A stretch of 64,000 bases of DNA from Actinomadura barringtoniae (GTDB lineage: Bacteria > Actinomycetota > Actinomycetes > Streptosporangiales > Streptosporangiaceae), in NCBI RefSeq assembly GCF_017573505.1, contig NZ_JAGEOJ010000009.1:124001-188000 (forward strand), in the 5' to 3' direction. Positions 49,224 through 58,671 of this stretch are shown piece by piece; positions within the stretch are counted from its first letter, which is position 1; each line of letters begins with the position of its first letter. Under the pieces are notes generated by a model, which saw only the letters and a program-made list of their open reading frames with translations, searched no databases and had not been told where the DNA came from. The position numbers and the translations under genes are program-made.

Positions 49224-50747
49224 CTATGCCGTGGGCGGACCGGCCTGTGCGGCCGCCGCCTCCTCCTCGTTCTCGCCCATCAGCGCGCGCAGCCGGGTGA
49301 CGAACATGAACAGCGCGATGCCCGCCAGCACGGCGAGCAGGCCGAGGAACAGGAAGTACATCGGCCCCGACAGCACGGTGCCCTTCAGGCGCGCCATCTG
49401 GCCGCCGATCGCGTCGCCGACGGCAGTCGCCAGGAACCAGGCGCCCAGCATCTGGCTGGCGAGCTTGGCCGGCGCGAGCTTGGTGGTGATCGCCAGGCCG
49501 ACCGGGCTCAGCGCCAGCTCACCGCAGGTCTGCAGGAAGTAGACCAGCACCATCCAGAGCACGGTCACCTTTACGCCGCTGTCGGCGAACGACTGCACCA
49601 GCGCCATGACGACGTAGCTGCCGCCGACCAGGATCAGCGCCGAGGCGAACTTGGCGGGCGTGCTGAACCGTCGGCCCGGGCCGACCCACAGGGCGGCGAA
49701 GACCGGCGCCAGCGCGATGATCATCACCGGGTTGATCGACTGGGTCCAGCTGGAGGGCATGTCCCAGCCGAAGACGCTGAGGTCGGTGTTGTCCTGCGCG
49801 AACAGGCTGAGCACGCTGGCCGCCTGGTCGTAGATCATCCAGAAGATCGCGGCGGCCGTGAACAGCCAGATGTAGGCGCGCATGTTCGAACGCTCGACGG
49901 GCGTCAGGCCGTGCTTGCCACGGAAGACGTAGAAGAAGAACCCGACCGTCGTCAGCACCGCGAAGACCGCGATCGCGTAGGTGACGTTGTCGACGCTGAA
50001 CCATCCCACCGCCGCCGAGAGCCCGCCCACGACCACCAGGCCCACGGCCGTGGCGACCAGGAGCAGGTAGAAGCGCCTGTGGGTCTGGGGCGGGGCGGGG
50101 TTGGTCGGCTTCAGGCCGGCCTCCCCCAGGCCGCGTCCGCCCAGCACGTACTGGATCAGGCCGAGCGCCATGCCGACCGCCGCCGTGGCGAAGCCCAGGT
50201 GCCAGTTCACGTTCTGGCCGAGCGTGCCGGTGATGAACGGGGCGACGAACCCGCCGAGGTTGATGCCCATGTAGAAGATCGAGAAGCCCGCGTCGCGGCG
50301 CGCCTCCTCCTCGCCGCGATAGAGGAAGCCGACCATCGTGGAGATGTTGGGCTTCAGCAGGCCCGTGCCGATGACGATCAGGACCAGGCCGATCCAGACG
50401 AACGCGTCACCCGGGATCGCCAGCGAGATGTGGCCCGACATGATGACGACGCCGCCCCACAGCACGGATCTGCGGGCGCCGAGGATGCGGTCGGCGATCC
50501 AGCCGCCGGGCAGCGCGACGAAGTAGACCATGCCCTGGTAGACGCCGACGACGGCGCTCGCCGTGCCGTCCGAGAGGCCCATGCCCTCCTGGGCCACGGG
50601 CGCGGCCAGGAACAGCACCAGCAGGGAGCGCATCCCGTAGAAGCTGAACCGCTCCCACATCTCGGTGAAGAAGAGGGTGGCCAGGCCCCACGGATGACCG
50701 AAGAACGTGCGCCCGCCCTGCGCACGGCCCGATTGCGACACCGCCAT
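49224..50747 (-). CDS. POT family peptide:H+ symporter
   Basis: 507 residues and about fourteen membrane segments. Proton-coupled oligopeptide transporter signatures are TEMWERFSFYGMRSLLVLFLA (with the ExxERFxxYG motif), GGWIADRILGARRSVLWGG and FSIFYMGINLGGFVAPFITG. It imports di- and tripeptides. The C-terminal tail ENEEEAAAAQAGPPTA is acidic. Two genes away from selD, no clear operon. Confidence 0.9.
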   Translation of the reverse strand: MAVSQSGRAQGGRTFFGHPWGLATLFFTEMWERFSFYGMRSLLVLFLAAPVAQEGMGLSDGTASAVVGVYQGMVYFVALPGGWIADRILGARRSVLWGGVVIMSGHISLAIPGDAFVWIGLVLIVIGTGLLKPNISTMVGFLYRGEEEARRDAGFSIFYMGINLGGFVAPFITGTLGQNVNWHLGFATAAVGMALGLIQYVLGGRGLGEAGLKPTNPAPPQTHRRFYLLLVATAVGLVVVGGLSAAVGWFSVDNVTYAIAVFAVLTTVGFFFYVFRGKHGLTPVERSNMRAYIWLFTAAAIFWMIYDQAASVLSLFAQDNTDLSVFGWDMPSSWTQSINPVMIIALAPVFAALWVGPGRRFSTPAKFASALILVGGSYVVMALVQSFADSGVKVTVLWMVLVYFLQTCGELALSPVGLAITTKLAPAKLASQMLGAWFLATAVGDAIGGQMARLKGTVLSGPMYFLFLGLLAVLAGIALFMFVTRLRALMGENEEEAAAAQAGPPTA

Positions 50748-50823
50748 GGCGGTTCCCCCCGATGATCGCTCGTCGCGGGCTCATATACCCAGAGTGATCA
50801 TCAATGAACGGAGAGAGAGGAGG

Positions 50824-51837
50824 TCAGCGGACGATCAGGGTGTGCCGGCCCCGACCGACGAGCTCGCCCACGACCGGCGCTCCGGGCAGTTCCCCCGCCA
50901 CGAGCAGGCCGCCCGAGGTCTGCGCGTCGGCCAGTAGGAGCCGTTCCTCCTCGGCGATCCGGCCGAAGTCGGTGTGCGGCGACACCCACGCGAGGTTGCG
51001 CCTGCTGCCGCCGGGCACGAAGCCGTCCCGTACGGCCGCGCGGGCGCCGTCCAGGTAGGGCACGGCCGAGGAGTCCACCACGGCGGTGACGCCACTGGCG
51101 CGGGCCAGCTTGTAGAGGTGGCCGAGCAGCCCGAAGCCGGTGACGTCGGTGGCGCAGCCGATGTCGCGCTCCAAGGCGAGCCGTCCGGCCTCCGCGTTGA
51201 GCGTGGTCATCGTGTCGACGGCGTCCGCGAACACCTCGCCGGTCGCCTTGTGCCGGGCGTTCAGGACGCCGAGGCCGAGCGGCTTGGTCAGCGACAGCGG
51301 CACGCCGGGCCGCCCGGCGTCCAGCCGCAGCAGCCGGTCGGGGTCGGCGATCCCGGTGACGGCCAGGCCGTACTTGGGCTCGGCGTCGTCGATGCTGTGG
51401 CCGCCCGCGATCGGGCAGCCAGCCAGCGCGGCCATGTCGCGGCCGCCGCGCAGGACCTCGCGCGCCACCTCCCAGGGCAGCGCGTCGCGCGGCCAGGCGA
51501 GCAGGTTCACGGCCATGACCGGCTCGCCGCCGACGGCGTAGACGTCGGAGAGGGCGTTGCAGGCCGCGATGCGGCCCCAGTCGTAGGCGTCGTCGACCAC
51601 GGGCGTGAAGAAGTCGACGGTGGAGACGACCGCCCGTCCGTCGCCGACGCGCAGCACCGCCGCGTCGTCGCCGTCGTCGCCGCCCAGCAGCAGCGGCTCG
51701 CCGTCGCCGGCGGCGCTCACCGGGCCTGCCAGCCCGGCCAGCACGGTCTCGAGCTCACCGGGAGGGATCTTGCACGCGCATCCCCCGCCGCGGGCGTACT
51801 GGGTCAGCCGGACGGGCGCGGCGAGCGGGGAGGTCAC
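50824..51837 (-). CDS. selD: Selenide, water dikinase SelD
   Basis: 337 residues. Makes selenophosphate from selenide and ATP for selenocysteine insertion. The active-site region RLTQYARGGGCACKIPP has Cys20 where some organisms carry selenocysteine, so this enzyme does not itself need Sec. Also visible are TVDFFTPVVDDAYDWGRIAACNALSDVYAVGG and GGHSIDDAEPKYGLAVTG. It is separated from selA/selB by 8 kb. Confidence 0.93.
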   Translation of the reverse strand: MTSPLAAPVRLTQYARGGGCACKIPPGELETVLAGLAGPVSAAGDGEPLLLGGDDGDDAAVLRVGDGRAVVSTVDFFTPVVDDAYDWGRIAACNALSDVYAVGGEPVMAVNLLAWPRDALPWEVAREVLRGGRDMAALAGCPIAGGHSIDDAEPKYGLAVTGIADPDRLLRLDAGRPGVPLSLTKPLGLGVLNARHKATGEVFADAVDTMTTLNAEAGRLALERDIGCATDVTGFGLLGHLYKLARASGVTAVVDSSAVPYLDGARAAVRDGFVPGGSRRNLAWVSPHTDFGRIAEEERLLLADAQTSGGLLVAGELPGAPVVGELVGRGRHTLIVR

Positions 51838-51892
51838 GTGGGAATCCTTCCAATCCCGACCCTAACGATCAAGAAACACACGGTGCCGGTTC

Positions 51893-51907
51893 GGTCACCC
51901 TGTGACC
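51893..51907. promoter_or_regulatory. Palindrome GGTCAC-CCT-GTGACC upstream of selD
   Basis: Exact 6-bp arms with a 3-base centre, 56 bases upstream of the selD start and in the region shared with the divergent CoA ligase. It may be an operator for either gene; a short hairpin is the alternative. Confidence 0.4.
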
Positions 51908-52041
51908 ACCCGCTTCCCCTACCCGCCCACCCCTTGCCCGAACCGCGTTCGGCATGATGCGATCCTGTCCTGCAAGTGAACGGTTACTTCGACGGATCGT
52001 CGATGACTTCCATGGACTGGACTGGCCGAGAGGGGCGCGCG

Positions 52042-53892
52042 ATGGGTGAGGCCGAGATCCTGGCACGGCGGGCGGAACTGGAGGCCGCGGTGGCCGGGCA
52101 GACGATCTGCACCCGGCTCGCGGCGACCGCGGCGGCGCACGGCGGGCTGCCCGCCTACTCCGACCGAGTGGACGGCGAGTGGCGGACGCTCACCTGGGCC
52201 GACACCCGCAGGCGCGCCCTGGAGACGGCGGCCGGGTTCGCCGCGCTGGGGCTGGAGCCCGGCGACGTCGTGGCGCTGATGATGCCCAACCGTTCCGAGC
52301 ACGTCCTCGCCGACCTGGGCACCGTGCACGCCGGCGGCGTCCCCACGACCGTGTACGCGACGCTCGCCCCCGACCAGGTGGCGTTCGTGGCGAGCAACAG
52401 CACGGCCAGGTTCGCGGTCCTGGACGGCAAGGACCAGCTGAACCGGTGGCTGCCCGTCCTGGACGAGCTGCCCGCCCTCCGCACGGTGATCGTGCTGGAC
52501 TCCGGCGCCTGCCCCGAGGGCGAGCGCTTCATGACATGGGAGGCGTTCACCGAGCTCGGCCGTGAACGGCTGGCCGCCGACCCGGCCGCGGTCGACGCCC
52601 GCTGGCAGGCGGTCCAGCCGGGCGGCACGCTCACCCTGCTCTACACCTCCGGCACGACCGGCAACCCCAAGGGCGTCATCATCACGCACTCGATGGCGAT
52701 GCACGAGTGCGCGATGGTGGAGCGCAGCTCGGTGCTGCCCGACCACAGCGTCGGCATCTCCTACCTCCCGTTCGCCCACATCGCCGACCGCGTGCTCAGC
52801 TACTACCTGCCGGTCGGCCGGGCCGCGCACGTGCACTTCTGCCCCGACCCCGCGCAGCTCACCACCGTGCTGCGCGAGGTGCGCCCGCACTCGTTCTTCG
52901 GCGTGCCGCGCGTCTGGGAGAAGATCATGGCGGGCATCCAGGCCGTCCTCGGCGCCGAGCAGGACGAGCAGAAGAAGGCCGCGGTCCAGGGCGCGCTGGA
53001 CGCCGGGCGCCGGTACGTGGCGAGCCTGGAGTACGGCAACACCAGCCCGCCCGAGCTCGCCGCCGCGTTCGAGCGGGCCGACGCCGCCGTGCTCACCCCG
53101 ATGCGGGCGCTGCTCGGGCTGGACCGGGTCGGCCAGGCCTCCAGCGCCGCCGCGCCGCTGCCGGAGGAGGTCGCGCGCTTCTTCGCCGGGCTCGGCCTGA
53201 AGATCTTCGACGCGTACGGCATGACCGAGACGACCGGCGCGATCACCGCCAACCTGAGCGACTCGTTCAAGCTCGGCACGGTCGGCCGCGCGTTCGACGG
53301 GGTCGAGCTGAGGCTGGCCGGGGACGGCGAGATCCTGGTCCTCGGCGCGAGCTGCACCCCCGGATACCTGAACAGGCCCGAGGCGACCGCCGACCTGATC
53401 GACGCCGAGGGCTGGGTGCACACCGGCGACGTCGGCGTGCTGGACGACGACGGCTTCCTCAGGGTCGTGGACCGCAAGAAGGAGCTCATCATCACCGCGG
53501 GCGGCGAGAACATCGCCCCGTCGATGATCGAGAACCTGCTCAAGGAGCACCCGCTGGTCGGCCAGGCCCTCGCGTACGGCGACCGCCGCCCCTACGTCGT
53601 CGCCCTCATCACCCTCGACGGCGAGGTCGCCCCGGTCTGGGCCGCCGCGCACGGCGTCGACACCACCGACCTCGCCGCGCTCGCCGAGCACCCGCTCGTG
53701 CTGGAGGAGGTCGAGAAGGCGGTCGAGGACGCCAACGCTCGCCTCGCCCGCGTTCAGCAGGTCAAGAAGTGGCGGCTGCTGCCCGCCGAGTGGACCGCCG
53801 AGAGCGAGGAGCTCACGCCCACCCTGAAGCTCAAGCGCCGCGTCGTGCACGGCAAGTACACCGACGCCATCGAGTCCCTATACGCGTCGTGA
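52042..53892 (+). CDS. Long-chain acyl-CoA synthetase (FadD15-like)
   Basis: 616 residues. Motifs are LLYTSGTTGNPKGVIITHSMAMH, the long-chain gate region FFGVPRVWEKIMAGIQAVL, DAYGMTETTGAI, GDVGVLDDDGFLRVVDRKKELIITAGGENIAPS, and LTPTLKLKRRVVHGKY close to the end. This layout is that of mycobacterial FadD15-type ligases and eukaryotic ACSL proteins, which end in a K-RR motif. The ATG at 52042 is chosen because GAGAGGGG precedes it and family homology begins there. Confidence 0.88.
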   Translation: MGEAEILARRAELEAAVAGQTICTRLAATAAAHGGLPAYSDRVDGEWRTLTWADTRRRALETAAGFAALGLEPGDVVALMMPNRSEHVLADLGTVHAGGVPTTVYATLAPDQVAFVASNSTARFAVLDGKDQLNRWLPVLDELPALRTVIVLDSGACPEGERFMTWEAFTELGRERLAADPAAVDARWQAVQPGGTLTLLYTSGTTGNPKGVIITHSMAMHECAMVERSSVLPDHSVGISYLPFAHIADRVLSYYLPVGRAAHVHFCPDPAQLTTVLREVRPHSFFGVPRVWEKIMAGIQAVLGAEQDEQKKAAVQGALDAGRRYVASLEYGNTSPPELAAAFERADAAVLTPMRALLGLDRVGQASSAAAPLPEEVARFFAGLGLKIFDAYGMTETTGAITANLSDSFKLGTVGRAFDGVELRLAGDGEILVLGASCTPGYLNRPEATADLIDAEGWVHTGDVGVLDDDGFLRVVDRKKELIITAGGENIAPSMIENLLKEHPLVGQALAYGDRRPYVVALITLDGEVAPVWAAAHGVDTTDLAALAEHPLVLEEVEKAVEDANARLARVQQVKKWRLLPAEWTAESEELTPTLKLKRRVVHGKYTDAIESLYAS

Positions 53893-53985
53893 CTCCTTCC
53901 TAACCTCTCCCTTCCCGGTGTTTTACCTGGTCACCGCCGGTCAAAGACGGGGAGGGGGAGCGCTTGGGACGACAGGAGGACGCGT

Positions 53986-54774
53986 ATGCAGGGCGCGGGT
54001 GTCATGGCGACGGCTCTCGCCCTGACCGCGGCGGGCACGGTCGTGACCGTGCGGATGATGCGCCGCAACGCCAGCAGGCGGGACGAGATCGTGATGGGGG
54101 TGCTCGGCCCGTCGATCGGCGCGCTGCACATGCTCATCGTCGCGTTCGCGCTCGTCGCCGGATGGCAGTCGGTCACCGACGCCGACACGAGCGCCGACAA
54201 CGAGGCCAAGCGCGCCATCGAGCTCTACTGGTCGGCGCGCGCGGTCCCGAACCCGGTCGGCGCGGCCGTGCAGGGCGACGTCCGCACGTACGCCCAGGTC
54301 ACGATCCACAAGGAGTGGCCGATGATGCGGCGCGGCGACCTCGGCGACGACTCGGGGCTGATCCTGGACCAGGCGAGGCTGCGGCTGCTGCGGTTCCACC
54401 CCAAGGACTTCAGCGTGGAGCAGCGGCGCCTGGACGCCATGGACCGGCTGCGCGACCTGTCCGGCTTCCATGACGAACGGTCCTCGCTGGCGGGCAGCAG
54501 ACTGCCCGCGATGCTGCTGCTCGGCGTCATCGGCACCTCGCTACTCATGATCATTTTCCCGCTGGTGATGGGGCTCGAGGGCAGCCTGCACAGCCTGGCG
54601 TGGGCCATCACGACCTCGATGCTGTTCACCGTGACCGTGCTCGTGGTGTTCCAGTTCGAACGGCCCTACGGCGGCGCCGTCGGCATCCGGCCGGGCGCCA
54701 TGCTCGGCGCGCAGGAGCAGTTCGCCCGGATCGACACCTATCCTCCGACCCGCCTCGCCCCGGCGAAAAAGTAA
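53986..54774 (+). CDS. DUF4239 membrane protein (bestrophin-like)
   Basis: 262 residues with membrane segments at about 5-22, 38-60, 175-197 and 205-225. The pattern GVLGPSIGALHMLIVAFALVAGW, EAKRAIELYWSARAVP and LVVFQFERPYGGAVGI matches DUF4239, an uncharacterised family with distant likeness to bestrophin channels. GGAGGACGCG precedes the ATG. It stands alone on this strand between a CoA ligase and a large membrane protein. Confidence 0.78.
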   Translation: MQGAGVMATALALTAAGTVVTVRMMRRNASRRDEIVMGVLGPSIGALHMLIVAFALVAGWQSVTDADTSADNEAKRAIELYWSARAVPNPVGAAVQGDVRTYAQVTIHKEWPMMRRGDLGDDSGLILDQARLRLLRFHPKDFSVEQRRLDAMDRLRDLSGFHDERSSLAGSRLPAMLLLGVIGTSLLMIIFPLVMGLEGSLHSLAWAITTSMLFTVTVLVVFQFERPYGGAVGIRPGAMLGAQEQFARIDTYPPTRLAPAKK

Positions 54775-54885
54775 AGGTCAAGCGCGTGTTTCCGGGTTCC
54801 GTGCGGCGGCTTGATCTCCCCGTTGCCGATCACTAGGAATGGTGCGGTCCCCGGGTAGGGGGCGTTGATCGGGGGGGTCGACCTG

Positions 54886-57063
54886 ATGATCGCCACATGG
54901 GCGAGGCTTTTGGCATGCGCGCGAACGGGCGCGGGCGCGGTCCTGGCGGTGACCGCGGCGGCGGCGGTGGCCGTGCTCGGGCTGCTGGCCGTGGCGGGGG
55001 GCGCGGCGGCCGACGGTCCGGTGAAGAAGCCCAAGGTGGTCTTCGAGGTCTCCACGGTCCCTGCGCATCCGGTGGCCGGCAAGGCGTTCCTCTACAAGGT
55101 GAAGGTCAAGAACGTCGGCCAGGTGCCCTCCGGCAAGGTCACGCTGAACCAGCCGTTCCCGAAGGGCGTCAAGATCCTCAAGATGCCCCGGGAGTGCACG
55201 TCGGCCACCAAGCCGGACCAGAGCGTCGTGGTGACGTGCGTGTGGAAGAACATCCCGTACAAGAAGTCGGCCACCGCCACGCTCGGCCTGTTCCCCGACG
55301 CGTCATTGTCGTCGGGGTCGCTGGTCATCGGCCAGCCGACGGTCACCTACAAGGGCGGTAAGAAGGCCAAGCCCGCCAAGGGGACCAAGGGCAAGCCGGG
55401 TCTGCAGTTCACGCTGACCCGTGAGAGCGACCTGGTCCTGTCGCCCAAGGGCACGGCCGACCGCTCGCTGGACATCGAGCCGGGCGGCGTCGCCACGTTC
55501 ACCGCGGACGTGCTGAACCGGGGGCCGTCGGTCGCCGACGACATCGTGCTCACCGGGACGCTGCCGGACGGCTTCAGCCTGGAGGGCGCGGAGCTGACCG
55601 CGGCGAAGCCGGGCAGCGTCTCCCCGGAACGGAGCGCTTCCCCGGAACGGAGCGCCTCGTCGGAGCGGTCGGCGCCGCGCGTACCCGAGCGGTCGGAGCG
55701 GCGAGCCAAGCCGGTGTGCCAGGTCAAGGACCACAAACTGCGCTGCGTCATCGGGCGGCTGAAGCCGGGCGAGCACCGCTGGCTGAAGATCACGCTGCGG
55801 GCCACGCCGGACGCCAAGCCCGGCAAGCGCGTGCTGGAGCTGAAGCTGACCAGCGCCTCCAAGGACCCGCAGGGCGGCGACAACCTCATCCGGGTCCCGA
55901 TCCGGGTGCTGGCGCGTTCCTCCACGCGGGCGGCCGCCGCCACCGTCGGCGGGCACAGCGCGGGCGGCACGGCCGGCGGGCACAGCGCGGGCGGCACCAC
56001 GACGTCGTCCAGCGACAACTCGCGCGGCCAGAAGCGCAGCGTCGCGGGCTACGTCAACAAGGCGGCGCTCGGCGGCTTCGCCAACTCCTTCGGCGTCGCC
56101 GGGCTCATCAACACCGCGGGCGTCGCGAGCATCGTGCAGCCACCGGCTCCGCCGCCTCCCCCGCCGCCGGCGCCCGCGCCCGCGGCGGTCGCCCCGGCTC
56201 CGCCGCCCCCTCCCCCGGCCGTGCCGCCCGTGCCGCCGGCACCCAAGAAGATCACGCCGATCCGGGACGTGCACAAGGCCAAGGCCGCGTCGGGCGGCGC
56301 GAAGCAGATCCCGTTGCTGCTGCTCATGGGCACGTTCGTGGTGACCGCCATCGCGGGCGCCGTCCGCGGCGGCGGCGACGCGGGCGGCGGCGAGGGGTCG
56401 GGCGCCGGGCACCGCACGTCGGGCCGGTTCGGCTGGCGGATCCCCTGGCCGATCGCCGGGTACCGCGCGGTCTGCGGCGTGGTGATCCTCACCGAGGAGC
56501 TGTACGGGATGCTGCTCGGCCTCGGCCAGCCGGACTTCTCGGTGATGGACTACCTGAGCTCGTTCGCGTTCCTCACCGGGACCTTCGCCGCCGTCGTGCT
56601 GCTGGTCGGGGTCGTACGGCAGGTCCCGGCGCGGATTCGCGGCGGCGCGCTGCTGGCGATGGCCACGACCGCCGTCGTGTTCCTGACGATGCCCGCGCCC
56701 GTCGGCCCGTCGGCGCCGGTCGGCTGGCTGCTGCAGGTGGTCGTGCCCGTCGTCGTGCTGCTCGACTGGCTGATCGACGCTCCGGCGGGCCGCATGCGCA
56801 CCCGGGTCACGCGGGGCTGGGCCGTCATCGCGCTGGCCTACCTGGTCTACAGCATGCTGCGCGGCCCGTTCGCCGACTGGTACCCGTACCCGTTCCTGGA
56901 CCCGGGGCTCGTCGGCGGGTACGTGCGGGTCCTGGCGTACTGCCTGGCGCTCGGGCTGGCGATGGCGGTGATCTCCCAGCTGATCGTCTGGAGCGGTGGG
57001 AGGTTCACCTCGCGTACCCAGCCCGAGCGCAGGGAGGCGACCCTGCCGAGGCCGGTGGGGTGA
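54886..57063 (+). CDS. DUF11-like surface domains fused to Pr6Pr membrane domain
   Basis: 725 residues. A signal/anchor helix (about 15-40) leads to two DUF11/CARDB-like beta-sandwich units. The first includes AFLYKVKVKNVGQVPSGKVTLNQPFPKGV; the second includes TFTADVLNRGPSVADDIVLTGTLPDGFSLEGAEL. A Ser/Glu/Arg repeat (SPERSASPERSAS) sits inside the second. A proline-rich stretch (PPAPPPPPPPAPAP) follows at about 425-465, then a helix and a six-segment Pr6Pr domain ending TRGWAVIALAYLVYSMLRG and WYPYPFLDPG. Such a fusion is unusual. The ATG at 54886 is preferred to TTG 54865 because of the poly-G ribosome binding site. Confidence 0.75.
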   Translation: MIATWARLLACARTGAGAVLAVTAAAAVAVLGLLAVAGGAAADGPVKKPKVVFEVSTVPAHPVAGKAFLYKVKVKNVGQVPSGKVTLNQPFPKGVKILKMPRECTSATKPDQSVVVTCVWKNIPYKKSATATLGLFPDASLSSGSLVIGQPTVTYKGGKKAKPAKGTKGKPGLQFTLTRESDLVLSPKGTADRSLDIEPGGVATFTADVLNRGPSVADDIVLTGTLPDGFSLEGAELTAAKPGSVSPERSASPERSASSERSAPRVPERSERRAKPVCQVKDHKLRCVIGRLKPGEHRWLKITLRATPDAKPGKRVLELKLTSASKDPQGGDNLIRVPIRVLARSSTRAAAATVGGHSAGGTAGGHSAGGTTTSSSDNSRGQKRSVAGYVNKAALGGFANSFGVAGLINTAGVASIVQPPAPPPPPPPAPAPAAVAPAPPPPPPAVPPVPPAPKKITPIRDVHKAKAASGGAKQIPLLLLMGTFVVTAIAGAVRGGGDAGGGEGSGAGHRTSGRFGWRIPWPIAGYRAVCGVVILTEELYGMLLGLGQPDFSVMDYLSSFAFLTGTFAAVVLLVGVVRQVPARIRGGALLAMATTAVVFLTMPAPVGPSAPVGWLLQVVVPVVVLLDWLIDAPAGRMRTRVTRGWAVIALAYLVYSMLRGPFADWYPYPFLDPGLVGGYVRVLAYCLALGLAMAVISQLIVWSGGRFTSRTQPERREATLPRPVG

Positions 57064-57083
57064 GGCTTACGCGGCCGTGCGGC

Positions 57084-57977
57084 TCACGCGGGGCGCAGGC
57101 GGGCGAGCTCGTCCCGCATGGCCGCCACGTCCTCGCTCAGGGCCTTGACCGCGTCCAGGGTCTCCACGTCGCGCTGCCGGTCCTCCTCCTGCGCGCGCTC
57201 GATGTCGTCGGCGAGCTCGCCGGAGATCTGCGACTCCATCGCGCTCACCACGACCGCCATGAACAGGTTCAGCACGGCGAACGTGGAGACCAGGATGTAG
57301 AGCACGAAGAAGATCCACGACAGCGGCTGGTGGTGCATCACCTCGCGGGCGACGTCGGACCAGTTGTCGCCGGTCATGATCTGGAACAGCGTGAACAGCG
57401 AGTCGCCGAGGCTGCCGAAGGCGGCCGGCATGGCCGAGCCGAACAGCTTGGTCGCCATGACGCCCGCGACGTACAGGATCAGGACCAGCAGCCCGGTGAT
57501 GGACGCCATCCCGGGCATCGCGGTGAGCAGCGCGCCGACGACGCGGCGCAGGCTCGGCACGGCCGAGATCAGCCGCAGCACCCGCAGGATCCGCAGCGCC
57601 CGCAGCACCGACAGGCCGCCCGCGCTCGGCGTCAGCGCGATGCCGACGACCAGGGCGTCGAACATGCACCAGGGGTCGCGCAGGAACGCCTTCCCGTGCG
57701 CGAAGGCACGCAGCCCGAGCTCGACGGTGAAGACCATCAGGCAGACCCGGTCGGTCGCCTCCAGCCAGTCGCCGTAGTCGCGCATGACCGCCGGCATCGT
57801 GTCGAGGCCGAGCGAGGCCGCGTTGACCATGATGAGCACGGTGACGGCGAGCTGGAAGCGGGTGGAGTCGACCAGGCGGCGCACCCGTTCCCGCGCCGCC
57901 TGGATCGCGGTGAGGGTCGCCGCGGCGACCTCGGACGACGGACCGACGGCTCGGGGAGCGCCATCGTTCTCGACCAT
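57084..57977 (-). CDS. Voltage-gated-type ion transporter (NavBac fold)
   Basis: 297 residues with six membrane segments. S4 is RALRILRVLRLISAVPSLRRVV, with arginines every third residue. The pore loop reads LFQIMTGDNWSDVAREVM. NaChBac-type sodium channels have LESWAS here; the Asp in TGDNWSD instead resembles domain IV of eukaryotic T-type calcium channels. A C-terminal coiled coil (EDRQRDVETLDAVKALSEDVAAMRDELARL) would tetramerise the channel. It converges with the Pr6Pr fusion gene. Confidence 0.87.
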   Translation of the reverse strand: MVENDGAPRAVGPSSEVAAATLTAIQAARERVRRLVDSTRFQLAVTVLIMVNAASLGLDTMPAVMRDYGDWLEATDRVCLMVFTVELGLRAFAHGKAFLRDPWCMFDALVVGIALTPSAGGLSVLRALRILRVLRLISAVPSLRRVVGALLTAMPGMASITGLLVLILYVAGVMATKLFGSAMPAAFGSLGDSLFTLFQIMTGDNWSDVAREVMHHQPLSWIFFVLYILVSTFAVLNLFMAVVVSAMESQISGELADDIERAQEEDRQRDVETLDAVKALSEDVAAMRDELARLRPA

Positions 57978-58104
57978 GCTTCTCCTTCTGACGGACCGAT
58001 TGCCCTAAAGAGACGCTAACTAAGTGTAATGAGATGACTACAGTTGAAGTAGATACGGTCGGCCCGGGCCATTCGGTCCGGTCCGGCCCGCGACACTGTC
58101 CCGG

Positions 58105-58413
58105 GTGACCCTCCTCGCCGCCGGCGCCGCCGCGTTCGCCGCCCTCATCGGGGCGGCCCCGGCCCCGCCCGCAGCCTCCGCGCAGCCCGCCGCGCATCCC
58201 GCCGCCGCGCACCCCGTGACCGCGCGGCCCGTGACCGGCACCGCCACCGATGCCTCCAAGGTCCGGCTCAAGCGCCGTACCCCGGCCCGGACCCCGGCGA
58301 GCCCGCTCGGCTTCCTCTCCGGGATGAGCCTGTCGCTCCCGCTGTGCCTCCCCCTGGTGCTCTCGACATCGCCCGGTCCGGAGCCCGGTGACCTCTGCCC
58401 TCAGGCCGAGTGA
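58105..58413 (+). CDS. Possible small secreted protein
   Basis: 102 residues starting MTLLAAGAAAFAALIGAAPAPPAASA, which looks like a signal peptide, followed by a Pro/Ala/Arg-rich stretch and a second hydrophobic run LSLPLCLPLVLSTS. No ribosome binding site before GTG 58105. The composition is biased, so this may be chance. It is the only credible gene in the 460-base gap 57978-58437, which otherwise holds the channel promoter region. Confidence 0.3.
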   Translation: MTLLAAGAAAFAALIGAAPAPPAASAQPAAHPAAAHPVTARPVTGTATDASKVRLKRRTPARTPASPLGFLSGMSLSLPLCLPLVLSTSPGPEPGDLCPQAE

Positions 58414-58437
58414 CCCGCGGGTCGTATCGTGGGAGGC

Positions 58438-58620
58438 ATGAGGCGTCGCAGGATCGCCTACGCGATCATGATGGGGACCTGCCTCACCCTGTTCGTGCTG
58501 GCCTGGTCGGTGGTGCGGCTGTTCTCGCCGCCCGCCGCGATCGCGATGTCGGTCGTGGCGATGGTCATCCCGCCGTTCGCCGCCATCGTCGCCAACTGGA
58601 ACGCCGACAAGCGCGAATGA
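58438..58620 (+). CDS. DUF3099-like two-segment membrane protein
   Basis: 60 residues: RRRRIAYAIMMGTCLTLFVLAWSVVRLFSPPAAIAMSVVAMVIPPFAAIVANWNADKRE, read in two parts as two membrane helices joined by a short turn and ended by the DUF3099 IPPxAAIVAN motif. It is a shorter paralogue of the protein at 894. ATG 58438 and GTG 58429 are both possible; GGGAGG lies between them. Confidence 0.7.
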   Translation: MRRRRIAYAIMMGTCLTLFVLAWSVVRLFSPPAAIAMSVVAMVIPPFAAIVANWNADKRE

Positions 58621-58671
58621 TCCGCGCGCCGCGTTCCGGCGGGGGCCGGTGACCTGCCAGAGTGCCGGACC

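Noticed and set aside
58038..58271. Reverse-strand small Cys/Ala-rich protein
   Set aside because: Low complexity, no start signal, and it overlaps the slightly better forward candidate; neither is strong.
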